From a virus: a stretch of 20,183 bases of DNA. Location of the stretch: positions 1-20,183 of the IMG/VR virus record IMGVR_UViG_3300010157_000323; one strand, 5' to 3'. Below, piece after piece: positions 6,443 through 15,821 of the stretch. Position 1 is the first letter of the stretch. Each line of letters begins with the position of its first letter. The notes under the pieces are model-generated. The model was not told where the DNA came from and did no database searches. It saw nothing but the letters and a program-made list of their open reading frames with translations. Made by a program: the position numbers and the translations under genes.

Positions 6443-7302
6443 TATACGATACCCCAATCTCTACCAACTTTTAATGTTAACGAATCAAGAGTATCACGTG
6501 CATTGTTTGTATACTGCCATGCTGGGTCAGACTTAACAGTTTTTTCTACCATCCATTGTGGCATAACTGCTGGCTTACCAGTAGTTGGGTCATTATACTG
6601 TGCAATGCGACGAATACGAGGGTCATCAAAGGTTAATGTATTAGGGTCAATCTCTAGATACTTAGCATATGTCTGGATAACATTGGATGCTTGTGCATCT
6701 AAACCAATTCCTTTGGCAAATCCATCGGCGTATGCTGGATATGCGCTAGAAGCAAGGTTAACAATTTCTTTTTTGATGTCTTCTTCTGTGGTATCTCCAG
6801 CAAATAGAGACTTTGATTTGGCATCCCAGTACGAATTGCTAAGAAGGCTTGCAACTCCATAGGAATTTGCTGCACCTTTGAGAGCATCAATTGATGTTGC
6901 AGCCGTTCCGCCAGTAACTTTGATGTTACTTGCTGCAGCACCTAGAAGGTCATCTAATTGGCTATCGCCTAAACCCTTGTTATAGGCATCCTTGACTTGA
7001 AGTTCTACGCCAGGTGTCCATTGTACGCCTGCAGCAATTAATCTATCTTTAGTTTTACTTACATAAGAATCTAAATCTTGTGCATATACGCCTGGTTGCT
7101 GAACCTGAGCAGTTTTACGCTGGCGAGCAGTTGCATTGTTGTTCTTATAAAAGTCAGACTGCAGAACTGCGGCTTTGAATCCAGCAGTATCTCCATTAAG
7201 ATAAGCGGTCCATGCCTCAGTTAATTTAGGGTCTGTCTTTGAGAGGGCTAGAACCCAACTTAATTCATCAACAATAGTCGATGTATCTGAAATAGCAGCC
7301 AC
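6442..7302 (-). CDS. Putative internal virion protein (286 aa, GTG start)
   Basis: 286 residues, soluble and largely alpha-helical. The start codon is GTG, fused to the upstream stop as TAGTG; no better ATG is near. Blocks include STIVDELSWVLALSKTDPKL, FKAAVLQSDFYKNNNATARQRK, WTPGVELQVKDAYNKGLGDSQ, and near the C-terminus DPRIRRIAQYNDPTTGKPAVM then DPAWQYTNNARDTLDSL. 'SDFYKNxNATARQR' and the late 'WQYTNNARD' resemble conserved blocks in actinophage proteins that follow very large internal proteins; no function is established to my knowledge. Coupled at both ends to neighbours (TAGTG and TAATG), pointing to a fixed stoichiometry with the 255- and 391-aa proteins. Confidence 0.65.
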   Translation of the reverse strand: MAAISDTSTIVDELSWVLALSKTDPKLTEAWTAYLNGDTAGFKAAVLQSDFYKNNNATARQRKTAQVQQPGVYAQDLDSYVSKTKDRLIAAGVQWTPGVELQVKDAYNKGLGDSQLDDLLGAAASNIKVTGGTAATSIDALKGAANSYGVASLLSNSYWDAKSKSLFAGDTTEEDIKKEIVNLASSAYPAYADGFAKGIGLDAQASNVIQTYAKYLEIDPNTLTFDDPRIRRIAQYNDPTTGKPAVMPQWMVEKTVKSDPAWQYTNNARDTLDSLTLKVGRDWGIV

Positions 7303-8069
7303 TACATACCACCACCTAACACACTATTGAGGTCTTTGGAAAATGATAATGCTTTGTTTCTTTGGTATGCCTCTGGGTTTGCTGCCTTTAACTGTTCTTC
7401 AATTTTCGCTTGAGCAGATGCCTGAGAGAATCCAGGAGTTTGTGTTGAGACATTTTCCTTCTGCTTAGTCTTTGGATTGATTACTTCCTTTGTTGTAGTC
7501 AAAGTTCCTGCATCAACCATAGGTTTAATCTTGGCAAGTTGCATTTTTAATTCATCTGCAGTGGCATCGCGACCTAAGGCAGATTGATATGCATTGTTTG
7601 CAATAGTCTCGAGGTCTTTTTTCTGGTATTGATACACAGAGCGTGACGGCAAATTTGGTGCCTGTGCGGAGGAAGTGCCAAGTCCTGGAACATAATCCTC
7701 ATTCAACAAAGAAATTAATTTATTGTAGTCGTTTCCAGATTTAGAAGCAATGCTAACTAATTCAGGTTCACTCATAAAAAGTTTATTAATTGTGTCTTTG
7801 GAGGCATCAACTTTCTTGCCTCTTGCTTTAAGAAGTTTACCAATGACTGCAGCCTGTGCTGGGTCTTTTGTAATAGATTCTATAAATGATACAGACTGAC
7901 CTTGAGTACCAATTACCTTGCTTAAGCCTTTAGCCTTAAGGATTTCATTAATTGCATCAACTAATCCATCACCAGTGCTTGCAGGCTTTTGAAGAGCGTT
8001 ACTTGGAGTACTAGGAATTGAGGTAGATTTTTCATAGTTACCAGCACCAACTACGTCAGTTTTTCTCAT
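7302..8069 (-). CDS. Putative internal virion protein (255 aa)
   Basis: 255 residues. The ATG overlaps the stop of the 1642-aa gene (ATGA). A disordered N-terminal segment (~residues 1-35) precedes helical regions DGLVDAINEILKAKGLSKVI and AQAAVIGKLLKARGKKVDASK. A segment LETIANNAYQSALGRDATAD, about residues 153-172, looks like the 'AYxxxLGRxAxxxEL' helix pair found in some secreted and phage structural proteins. The C-terminus is helical and charged, ending SVLGGGM. No catalytic motif or membrane segment. Its coupling to the giant upstream gene and the two downstream genes suggests a multi-protein internal core or ejection complex; this is inferred from position alone. Confidence 0.62.
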   Translation of the reverse strand: MRKTDVVGAGNYEKSTSIPSTPSNALQKPASTGDGLVDAINEILKAKGLSKVIGTQGQSVSFIESITKDPAQAAVIGKLLKARGKKVDASKDTINKLFMSEPELVSIASKSGNDYNKLISLLNEDYVPGLGTSSAQAPNLPSRSVYQYQKKDLETIANNAYQSALGRDATADELKMQLAKIKPMVDAGTLTTTKEVINPKTKQKENVSTQTPGFSQASAQAKIEEQLKAANPEAYQRNKALSFSKDLNSVLGGGM

Positions 8070-11000
8070 TGAATTTTCCCCTTAGTGACTTCTTCGTGTA
8101 CATAGTCAAACTTGTCTCCATCAAGATATCTATTATAAAAGTTTTCAAAATTAATATCTTTACGCATTAAATCAGCAGTGTATAAATCTACCTGTGTTTT
8201 AATATCAATTGCTTTAGCAGAGTCAATTCCGATTCCGCGTTTTTCCAATGCTTCTTTTACATGGTAACGGAAGTTCAAATAATCCACAATACTGTGCCAA
8301 CGTGGTTGCTTAGCCAAATCTTTCCATAGTTCTGGTGTATTGGCTGCAATGGTTAATACGTCTATGGTATCTTTCTTTTTGCTTGAAAAGTTAGGGTCAT
8401 TCTTGTCTTTCCACCAAAGATTATTATCTGTCTTCATTTGATTCTCAAAATTAGTTTTATACATGTCAAGGATTGCTTTACCGTATCCAGAATCTGGACT
8501 CTTATTTTTATCAATAATGACTTGTTTAACAACTTTAATCATCTTGTTCCAGTCGCTCCAACCTTTGTTCACTATGGAACTGGTTGCAATATCTAAAGCA
8601 TCTGCTTCTGACTGAAAACGCCTACTTGTTCCTGGAATATTATTAGTCAAAAGGTATGCTCTAGCGGAACTAGAAAACGCATAGTTATCATCGTTAAATA
8701 CGGCACCAAGTACACGTAGATTGCCTTTGTCTATATTTGCAACCATCTTAGCAACTGTCGCGCTATTTTTCTTAACCAAAGCAACGGAAGTATCATCTTG
8801 ACGAAGACCAGATGTGCTATCTGTCATTTTATCTGCAAGTAAATACATTTCTGGATAATCGTTGCTAAACTTTTCTGCTCCATTTGAACCGTACTCTGTC
8901 ATATACTTACCAAGTAAGTCAGCATACTTTTCAAGTGGACTAACATAACGTGGCTGCGATGGTAAGATTCCCGCGCCCAAAGCGCGAACAAAAGATAATG
9001 TTACTGCATCATTTTTTGATTCTTGTTGCATTTGACTAATATCATTGCCAGATGGTTCTACGCCATAGTCTTTAACAAATTGTACGCGTTTCATTTCAAT
9101 AAACATATTAACATCTCGATTAAATTGTTCCCCGTTGCGTTTGAAAAGTGCTACAGATGCTTGAGTTGCTCGTCTAACTGTACTTGGAGTAAGAGCGCCC
9201 AATGCATTTGCTTGTGTTCCAAATGGAAGAATTAAATCATTAAACATTTTAGGCAATTTTGCACTTTTTGAAAGTTCATTATATGCTGTTGTGGCAAATG
9301 GGCTGGCAGAAAGAACTGTTCCTCCAGTTGGATTTAAGGCATTCCACCAACTGGTTGATACGCGGCCCTTAATTCCAAGAACTGGTAATGTTACCTCAAT
9401 GTAGTCATTACCAAATTGGTCAGTTTGAACTTGACCTAGGTGATTGGGTATTTGACTCATCTGAAACATCTGTAGCGGAAATTCTGGACGTTCCATTGCA
9501 ATGCGTCCATAAGCACGATATTGCTCAACAACAGCAGGGAAGAAGGCAAATAGATAATCAATTAATCCGCTATAATTCATATCGCGATTGAACGCGTTAA
9601 TTTTAGAACGAAATTGATTCCATGCGTAAGCGTGTGCGGTAGCCTGAAATTGCTTTGCATTTTCTTCTGTTAGAATGCGTCCTTGGCTTTCCGCCACAGC
9701 AACCATACTTTGTAATTTAATTTCATATTGTACTTTGTAATATGGGTTGTAAGATAATCTTGCTGGAGCCCATGTGGCAAGCGTGGCAACAGAACGTTTT
9801 GCTAAGTCGGACCATTTACGAACAATATTACTTTGACCAGTCAAATCAAGAGCCAAATCTGAAATTACGTCTGGACGAGTTGTAATATCTGGGTACATTT
9901 TTTTAAGTTCGATTATGTTAACTTTATCTTCCATAATTAACTTTTGCAATTTTATATCTGGTGCAAATTGATTAATTGCGGCTGCTGCTTTTTGATAAAT
10001 AACTTTTGCATCAGATACCTTCATCTGTGTTCTAAAGTTAGAGTCATAACCAAATCGTTCAAATAAATCAGTAGAACCGCTTGAACGAATCCAAGATGCT
10101 ACTTCTGTTTGAACTTGTGCCTCATCCATGCCTTTAATTCGACGAGACATAATTTGACGACTCACTTCATCAAAACGAAGTGTGTTGTTAAGCAATCCAG
10201 CCCACGAACGCAAATGCTTGTCTTCATCTTCAATAGCCTTGAGTGCGTATCCACCATTACGGTCACGTCGAACTGCAGCCATTTCAAGTTGGCGTGTGGA
10301 AGCGGTTAGGGCACGAATGTCATCTTTGCCTTCAAGTTTATTTAACGCCATTTGTCCAAAACGACCACTAAATGCATCTGGAAAATCATATCCAGGAATA
10401 TTCAATTTACCTGGTGCAACAACTTTTGAAGGAATTTTTTGAACAATTGCATTTTCTTGGCGACGTAAAAAAGCAGCCATATCTTTTGATTGTTGCAAAT
10501 AATCAAGAGTACGAATTAAATCATCTGGCATTTCTTTAGGTGGATTTAATGGGTCATATTTAAAACTTTTTAAACCACGTTCTGCATCTTTAATTGAATT
10601 GTCATACATTTTAATATCATTACGAATTTTGTCAAGATTGCTATTACGGTTTGTAATTTTTGCTGACCATTGACGCATTTCTGACATCTTTGCTGGAACG
10701 CCGAGCATTGCGTCGACACTTGACTTTGACAAATTCATTAATGAGTAAAGCAACACTCCGTCTCCCCATGAGCGAAGAGTTGAGTCGCGAATAATGTTAA
10801 TTGGAAAACCCGTGCGAGCAAGAGTAAGAGTACGCCAAATTGATTGAAATTCATCTAAAACTGTTTTACCAACCAAAGCAGTATTTATTGGAATTGATGA
10901 CTCTGCTCCACGTTTTTTTGCGTAACGAGCAAATGCTTTATCAATTAATTCTACATCTGGAAGGTAAGCACCATTTGCTAATTGAGAGATAAGTTGAGCA

Positions 11001-12994
11001 TCTTCAACGACTTCACCGTCTTCAATCATATAAGCATTATTTTGAAGGCGCGCCTCTTGTGCTTTTTTTTGATTTTTACGAGTCATAAGTATATATTTGT
11101 CTAAAACTGCATCCCTCATGCTTGCTGGGATATTGTATTTATTTGCCACTTGCTCAAAAACTCGTCCTTCAATTTTTTCAACAACTGCAAGTTTTTCTTT
11201 TTCAGTTTTTGCTGTAATGAAAGAATTGTAAATTTCTCGAGCCTCTAATTGAGGCAAAATTTGCTGAGTAACTGCTTTGCGCATTGTTGTTCTTACGCTT
11301 GCAGCACTCTGCAATCCATCATTAAAATTAACTATTTTTTGTGGTGCGTCATCAAGTGCTCGTTCAAGACTGGAGGCCGTACGTTGAATTGTTCTAATGA
11401 GAACTGAAGAACCATTCCTTTGATAAACACTCTGAATTGCTCCACCAAGTTTTGTTTCACGAATTGTTGCGTCGTTTGCGCCACCTTCAAGTTTATTTAC
11501 TGCGCGTTGCGTAGCAATGTCATTTCGAAGTTTTTCAACTCCAATAAAACTAGAAGTACCTCTATCTTGAAAAGCGCTATCAAGTTTAAGAGAATCATTT
11601 AACCATGAATACTGTTTACGAAGGTCTTTGATTTCTTCTCTAATAACATCTTCTGCTTCAATAACACGTCCCTTGAGCATATCATGCTCTGGAAGTTTAC
11701 TGGAAGCAAAAGGATTGCGAGATTCAATAGTATCAAAAATTCCTTCTTGACGAAGAAGTTCGGCAAAAGTTGCTGGGTGCTTTGATTCCAATTCTGCAAT
11801 TGCAGTCTTATCGCCAACACCAATTCTCATAAGAAGACCTTGTTGTTCAAATGATTTACCAGCAAATAGATTAGCGCCAATTACTCCATAAGGATTATCT
11901 TTAAGTTCTGGTCGCTGTAAAAGTGTAGGTGCGTCGTTTTCTTTATAAAAATTCATTACTGGCGTTAAAGGAGTTGTTTCTCCAGCAATTGTTTTATTGA
12001 TTAATTCAACAGTTGAGTCTATATGGTCTCCGCGCAACAGTTTGGCTGTTTCTGTTTTAGCAAGGATTCTAGATGTAAGACCGTATTTTTCTACGGTAAG
12101 TCCACCAGTGAGTGCTCCACGTAATCCAATGCCAGCAAGTTTGGTTCCTTGAATGTCTGGAGCCATATTTACTTCAAAAAGAAAATTAAAAATACCAGCA
12201 ACTGCAGCACCAATACCACGATTTGTATCTTTAAGAATGTTATTGTCTGCCCATTCCGCAGGAATTGCACTAACAATTTCTCCAGCAAGGCGTGTTACAT
12301 CTGTTCCAAAATTATAAACTTTTTGTCCATTTTCTGATTGAGAAAATAGCGCTGACTTTTTTAAAGACTCACCGAGTATCCCACTTTCGGCAATATTGCG
12401 TTCTTGTTTTCCAGCAAGTCCAGCACCCAATTTAGCACCAGTTGTTGCTCCAGCAATTGCTCCTACTAGTCCCCCCACAGAGCCTACTACTCCACCAGCA
12501 ATTGCGCCCAATGCGCCACCAGCAATCATATGAAGGCCTGCTAGTAAACCTAATGCAGCATCGTGACGTGTAACATCTTGAACAAAAGCATAATCGGACC
12601 GTAATCCTTTTGTCCCAGCCATCATCAGTTTAGACATTTTTCCATCAGTTTTTTTGTCAAGTTCTGCTAGCCCATATGCAGCGCTAGTTAAGCCAACCGC
12701 TGCACCACCAATATTTGGTATAAGCAATAGAGGCAAACTCTTTTTAATACCAGCAGTTGTACCGAGATTTTCAGAAGTTGTTTTTAAAAATGTTTGACGC
12801 ATATCTTCTGCACGGTCATTAAATGATTTTGGATTTTGTGGGAGATTTGCGGCAACATCAACTGATGTTCCAAAATTAACTCGTCCATCTGTATTAAACG
12901 GACCGTTTTGTCCATCTGTATTAAACGGACCGTTGGAAACTGCTTGCTGAGCAAATTTACTTTGTAAGTTACCTACAATATCCCATATTGCCAT
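8066..12994 (-). CDS. Very large (1642 aa) putative internal or ejection virion protein with glycine-zipper membrane segments
   Basis: 1642 residues, the largest gene here and more AT-rich than its neighbours. The N-terminus carries a 9-residue tandem repeat (NGPFNTDG twice, residues 21-37), a hydrophobic segment at about 86-110 (LPLLLIPNIGGAAVGLTSAA) and a Gly/Ala-rich segment at about 147-195 with repeated GxxxG spacing (AGGALGAIAGGVVGSVGGLV), typical of membrane-inserting glycine zippers. The remainder is mostly helical and charged, with an aromatic-rich block near residue 1190 (LIDYLFAFFPAVVEQYRAYG). No lysozyme, polymerase or protease motif was recognised. Large proteins with such segments act in short-tailed phages as internal proteins ejected to span the envelope, or as tape measures in long-tailed phages. 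Position before scaffold and capsid favours the first. ATG overlaps the previous stop (TAATG). Confidence 0.65.
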   Translation of the reverse strand: MAIWDIVGNLQSKFAQQAVSNGPFNTDGQNGPFNTDGRVNFGTSVDVAANLPQNPKSFNDRAEDMRQTFLKTTSENLGTTAGIKKSLPLLLIPNIGGAAVGLTSAAYGLAELDKKTDGKMSKLMMAGTKGLRSDYAFVQDVTRHDAALGLLAGLHMIAGGALGAIAGGVVGSVGGLVGAIAGATTGAKLGAGLAGKQERNIAESGILGESLKKSALFSQSENGQKVYNFGTDVTRLAGEIVSAIPAEWADNNILKDTNRGIGAAVAGIFNFLFEVNMAPDIQGTKLAGIGLRGALTGGLTVEKYGLTSRILAKTETAKLLRGDHIDSTVELINKTIAGETTPLTPVMNFYKENDAPTLLQRPELKDNPYGVIGANLFAGKSFEQQGLLMRIGVGDKTAIAELESKHPATFAELLRQEGIFDTIESRNPFASSKLPEHDMLKGRVIEAEDVIREEIKDLRKQYSWLNDSLKLDSAFQDRGTSSFIGVEKLRNDIATQRAVNKLEGGANDATIRETKLGGAIQSVYQRNGSSVLIRTIQRTASSLERALDDAPQKIVNFNDGLQSAASVRTTMRKAVTQQILPQLEAREIYNSFITAKTEKEKLAVVEKIEGRVFEQVANKYNIPASMRDAVLDKYILMTRKNQKKAQEARLQNNAYMIEDGEVVEDAQLISQLANGAYLPDVELIDKAFARYAKKRGAESSIPINTALVGKTVLDEFQSIWRTLTLARTGFPINIIRDSTLRSWGDGVLLYSLMNLSKSSVDAMLGVPAKMSEMRQWSAKITNRNSNLDKIRNDIKMYDNSIKDAERGLKSFKYDPLNPPKEMPDDLIRTLDYLQQSKDMAAFLRRQENAIVQKIPSKVVAPGKLNIPGYDFPDAFSGRFGQMALNKLEGKDDIRALTASTRQLEMAAVRRDRNGGYALKAIEDEDKHLRSWAGLLNNTLRFDEVSRQIMSRRIKGMDEAQVQTEVASWIRSSGSTDLFERFGYDSNFRTQMKVSDAKVIYQKAAAAINQFAPDIKLQKLIMEDKVNIIELKKMYPDITTRPDVISDLALDLTGQSNIVRKWSDLAKRSVATLATWAPARLSYNPYYKVQYEIKLQSMVAVAESQGRILTEENAKQFQATAHAYAWNQFRSKINAFNRDMNYSGLIDYLFAFFPAVVEQYRAYGRIAMERPEFPLQMFQMSQIPNHLGQVQTDQFGNDYIEVTLPVLGIKGRVSTSWWNALNPTGGTVLSASPFATTAYNELSKSAKLPKMFNDLILPFGTQANALGALTPSTVRRATQASVALFKRNGEQFNRDVNMFIEMKRVQFVKDYGVEPSGNDISQMQQESKNDAVTLSFVRALGAGILPSQPRYVSPLEKYADLLGKYMTEYGSNGAEKFSNDYPEMYLLADKMTDSTSGLRQDDTSVALVKKNSATVAKMVANIDKGNLRVLGAVFNDDNYAFSSSARAYLLTNNIPGTSRRFQSEADALDIATSSIVNKGWSDWNKMIKVVKQVIIDKNKSPDSGYGKAILDMYKTNFENQMKTDNNLWWKDKNDPNFSSKKKDTIDVLTIAANTPELWKDLAKQPRWHSIVDYLNFRYHVKEALEKRGIGIDSAKAIDIKTQVDLYTADLMRKDINFENFYNRYLDGDKFDYVHEEVTKGKIQ
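12883..12934. repeat. Coding tandem repeat, 27-bp period
   Basis: Two identical 25-base copies (12883-12907 and 12910-12934) beginning GTCCATCTGTATTAAACGG, 27 bases apart. On the minus strand they encode the repeated NGPFNTDG near the N-terminus of the 1642-aa protein. Exact DNA identity, including third codon positions, suggests recent duplication. Each copy contains AACGGACCGTT, resembling the AACGGAC half-site of the rightward start-associated repeats, but the reading-frame-preserving period favours a protein repeat. Confidence 0.75.
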
Positions 12995-13440
12995 TAAATA
13001 ACTGTCCCCAAGTAGTTGACATAATCTTTAGTGCTTTGTGAGGAGCCAGGTTGCGATGCATAAAATTGCAACACGGGATAATACGCACGAATTTCATCAA
13101 TATCTGGGTCGCCTGTTGGTGCTGGAGGCAAATTAGGAACGCTTGTAGCACCAGGCCCAAGTTGTGAGCCGTGCATAACGTGCTGGTCTGGCATTTCGCT
13201 AGGTGCAGTAAGAGGGGTTACTTCTGGCATTGGTGCTGCCTCTGGACCTCTATCAGCATACATCTTTGCTCCGCCTTGTTGCTCGTAAACAGATTTTCCA
13301 GTTACTCCCATTGAACTCATACCAGGGATATACTTCTTTGCTTGCCCACTTTGTCCATCTCCACCAGTAGCAGAAATGTTATTAGGGTCATACTGAGGAC
13401 CGCCATGTGCTCCACCGCTGTGACCTTTAGTGCCTGACAT
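12994..13440 (-). CDS. Gly/Pro-rich 148-aa virion-operon protein
   Basis: 148 residues, low complexity. The first half is Gly/Ser/His-rich (MSGTKGHSGGAHGGPQYDPN, later YIPGMSSMGVTG), the middle Pro/Met-rich, and the C-terminal 40 residues ordered and helical (DPDIDEIRAYYPVLQFYASQ). The arrangement 'HGGPQYxPxNxSxxGGxGQSGQ...YIPGM' recurs in actinophage genomes between a protease-like gene and a very large gene; its function is unknown to me. AGGAGG, made partly of the upstream stop TAG, precedes the ATG, and the stop overlaps the next ATG (TAATG). Could be an unfolded linker or internal-head protein. Confidence 0.65.
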   Translation of the reverse strand: MSGTKGHSGGAHGGPQYDPNNISATGGDGQSGQAKKYIPGMSSMGVTGKSVYEQQGGAKMYADRGPEAAPMPEVTPLTAPSEMPDQHVMHGSQLGPGATSVPNLPPAPTGDPDIDEIRAYYPVLQFYASQPGSSQSTKDYVNYLGTVI

Positions 13441-13448
13441 GTTTCCTC

Positions 13449-13994
13449 CTAATCACACTCTTGCTCTTCGACCTGGAAAGGTCCTTCTGAAAATATACTT
13501 AACTTTGCAGCAATGTTCATTGCCCTCATTGGCTTAGCACCAGAATGAAGTGCTCCTAATGCAAATTGCGCACCAGAACCTACTGCATAAAAACCATCTA
13601 AACTTCTTTGTACCGATAAATCATCCATTACATCAAAGAGTTGTCCACATACTGCAATCAAAAACTGAAACCTTGGTCCAGAATCTTTATCTTGCGACTC
13701 TTCAAAATTAAAACCATTATCTTTTAAACACTTGCGCAGCGAAGGCATCGCCTTCTTAATCATAAACTTATAAACATCTTGTTTATCTTTTGCCGTAGGA
13801 TTGGGTGGTGTCCATACGTGCTGTGTAATATCACACGGTGATACTTCCCCTGAGCCTCCAATAATGAAGGCACCATTACGGCTTAACTTTTGCATATCAG
13901 GATGCGACCAACTTCTACCAGTCTCATCTGTTACTAGACTGTCAGCGATAAGCAGGCAACTGTTTTCATATTGAACGCCAATAATTGTCGTCAT
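13449..13994 (-). CDS. HslV/proteasome-beta-like Ntn-hydrolase
   Basis: 181 residues, close to the length of bacterial HslV (~175). It starts MTTIIGVQYENSCLLIADSL: removal of Met would expose Thr2 as the N-terminal nucleophile, with D18 (ADS) at the position of HslV Asp17. A lysine near HslV Lys33 is supplied by MQKLSRNGAFIIGGSGE (K36), and DGFYAVGSGAQFALGAL near residue 135 matches the conserved GSG-containing strand. It therefore keeps the visible catalytic set of an N-terminal threonine protease. No ATPase partner (HslU or ClpX-like) is encoded in the window. Position between portal and internal-protein genes suggests it processes or clears virion proteins such as the scaffold; alternatively it is a peptide or amide hydrolase of the same fold. 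ATG follows GTAGGGGACA. Confidence 0.78.
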   Translation of the reverse strand: MTTIIGVQYENSCLLIADSLVTDETGRSWSHPDMQKLSRNGAFIIGGSGEVSPCDITQHVWTPPNPTAKDKQDVYKFMIKKAMPSLRKCLKDNGFNFEESQDKDSGPRFQFLIAVCGQLFDVMDDLSVQRSLDGFYAVGSGAQFALGALHSGAKPMRAMNIAAKLSIFSEGPFQVEEQECD

Positions 13995-14009
13995 TGTCCC
14001 CTACCTTTG

Positions 14010-15791
14010 TTATCTTAGTTGTCGCCTACTCGAAACTCTGGAAGTTGTTCCACCTGCTCCAGTTAATCCTGAAAGCAAACTCATTACATCGGCTGGCTGT
14101 TGTCTAAACTGCTCTGGTGGACCTTGAGGAGGACCTCCTGCTGGTGCGCCTGTGGGAGCAGGGGACGGTTGCTCAACCGAGGGATTAGGTGCGCCAGCAG
14201 GAGGAACTTGCTGCTGCGGCGCGAATGATTCACCAATCGCATCTTCAAGTGCAACACCCTTTTGGCGAGCCTTGATTACCGTAGCAATCTTACGTACTAC
14301 CTCTGATGCGTCCTGCCCCTGGGTTGCCATCTGTGGGATAGCCTGCGTGTATGCAGTAAGAGAACCAAGAAGTGCTTCACGCATCTTCTCAATCTCTATC
14401 TTTTCTAATTCTTGCGATACGTTAACAGTAAATGGCAGTTCGCGCATTGCCATATCCTTGGAGATAAGTCCACCACCAAGTGCCTGTAACATAAAGATAA
14501 GTCCCTGCGCTGGGTTAAGACCAGCAAGCATTCCGTAACGAACATCGGCTGAGTAATCGCCCTTGATGTCCTTGTTAGGTATATAGGTAATTTCATATGG
14601 CGAACCAGAATCTACGCCACGAATTGTCTTTTCTTTTGGAAAAATCTTTTCATCTACTTCAAAGCAAATCTGAATTACATCGCGTAGCGCTGCAGCAAAG
14701 ATTGCTTGGGCTGATTTAACTTGGGTATCAAATGCACCAAGTAGAGCCTGTACGCCTTGTCCAGTTACAACAGATGCGCTAACGTTACCAGTACGTGATT
14801 CTGGGTAACGTGAGCCAACTCGCAGTTCCTGGTTGAGGAGAGTCTGCTCAGTAAATGCGCCCTGTGGCAAACTTAATTCTACGCGTCGTACACCCTGTGG
14901 GTTGGCTGTGCGGATAACCGCGTCTCCACCAAGTTGAAGTTCTTGTACGTCATTAGGTAGAACAATCGGTGCCTGTACTGACTTCTCGGCTGCTTCCATT
15001 GCAAGCAAAGCAAAACGATTGCGAAGTAATTGGATACCAAGTACGTCGTCAAATTGTCCGCGTAACTCACCGTCGATAGATGGCTTACGTCCAATAACCA
15101 CCATCATCTTGCCGAGCACATTTGCTGCCTGGGACAAAATTAAATTATCCTTTGCAGGCAAGAAAATTACAGATTGGTCTTTATCGTAGTAACGAATCAT
15201 TTCAATCTGTGTGCTCATGCTTTGCTTGTAACCTGTTTGTCCAAGCAGTTCTCTTTCGTGCTCTGGGAATTGGGAAACCAACTCACCAAGAGTAAGCATA
15301 TAGCGTTTCGCAAAAGCCACACAACGTCCATAGCGGTCAAATTCTGGATAAGCACCCAGCGGATTTTCTATGCGGATTCGTGGTAGTTTTGCTTCTTCGT
15401 CTAATTCAATGATGAAAGGGACGAAACCATATGTAAGATACCAGTCAGCACCAGAATACATTTGTACTGATAGGTCAGAATGTTGAAAATAGTTAGAGGC
15501 AATACGAGTGCGCTTGTCAGCAAACTGACGTGCGCGGTCTGATACCTGGTTGGCTGCTGAGCAGTTTACTGCTGGAAGTGGAGCCATAACTTCTGATAAG
15601 TCGCGGGCAACAATGTCAACAAAGTTAGCAACTACGTTAGCGTCAACGCCGTCTGGGAAAAAGTCTGGATATACTTCTGAGATTTTTCCTTTACGGACAG
15701 CAAGGACATCGAGGTTGCGAGCATCGCGCTCACCATTGCGATAGCGCATGGATGCAACACGTGCTGCTATCTGTTCCATTGATAATGCCAT
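14010..15791 (-). CDS. Portal protein
   Basis: 593 residues, normal portal length. N-terminal helix MALSMEQIAARVASMRYRNG, a wing region with MYSGADWYLTYGFVPFIIELD, then RIRIENPLGAYPEFDRYGRC (the IENP-x-x-AYPE turn is common in portals), a long stem region, and a crown/C-terminal helix bundle. The last ~75 residues are Pro/Gln/Gly-rich and disordered (QQQVPPAGAPNPSVEQPSPA onward). Portals form the dodecameric ring at one capsid vertex through which terminase pumps DNA; location two genes after the large terminase and upstream of scaffold and capsid supports this. TTAGGACAACA precedes the ATG. Family named from overall pattern; no search run. Confidence 0.87.
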   Translation of the reverse strand: MALSMEQIAARVASMRYRNGERDARNLDVLAVRKGKISEVYPDFFPDGVDANVVANFVDIVARDLSEVMAPLPAVNCSAANQVSDRARQFADKRTRIASNYFQHSDLSVQMYSGADWYLTYGFVPFIIELDEEAKLPRIRIENPLGAYPEFDRYGRCVAFAKRYMLTLGELVSQFPEHERELLGQTGYKQSMSTQIEMIRYYDKDQSVIFLPAKDNLILSQAANVLGKMMVVIGRKPSIDGELRGQFDDVLGIQLLRNRFALLAMEAAEKSVQAPIVLPNDVQELQLGGDAVIRTANPQGVRRVELSLPQGAFTEQTLLNQELRVGSRYPESRTGNVSASVVTGQGVQALLGAFDTQVKSAQAIFAAALRDVIQICFEVDEKIFPKEKTIRGVDSGSPYEITYIPNKDIKGDYSADVRYGMLAGLNPAQGLIFMLQALGGGLISKDMAMRELPFTVNVSQELEKIEIEKMREALLGSLTAYTQAIPQMATQGQDASEVVRKIATVIKARQKGVALEDAIGESFAPQQQVPPAGAPNPSVEQPSPAPTGAPAGGPPQGPPEQFRQQPADVMSLLSGLTGAGGTTSRVSSRRQLR

Positions 15792-15821
15792 TGTTGTCCT
15801 AACGGGTTAAAGGGAAAAAAA

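Noticed and set aside
12883-12934. Additional operator copies (AACGGACCG) inside the 1642-aa gene
   Set aside because: The repeat has a frame-preserving 27-bp period and encodes a repeated peptide; the flanking bases do not form the TGTCCGT/ACGGACA palindrome.
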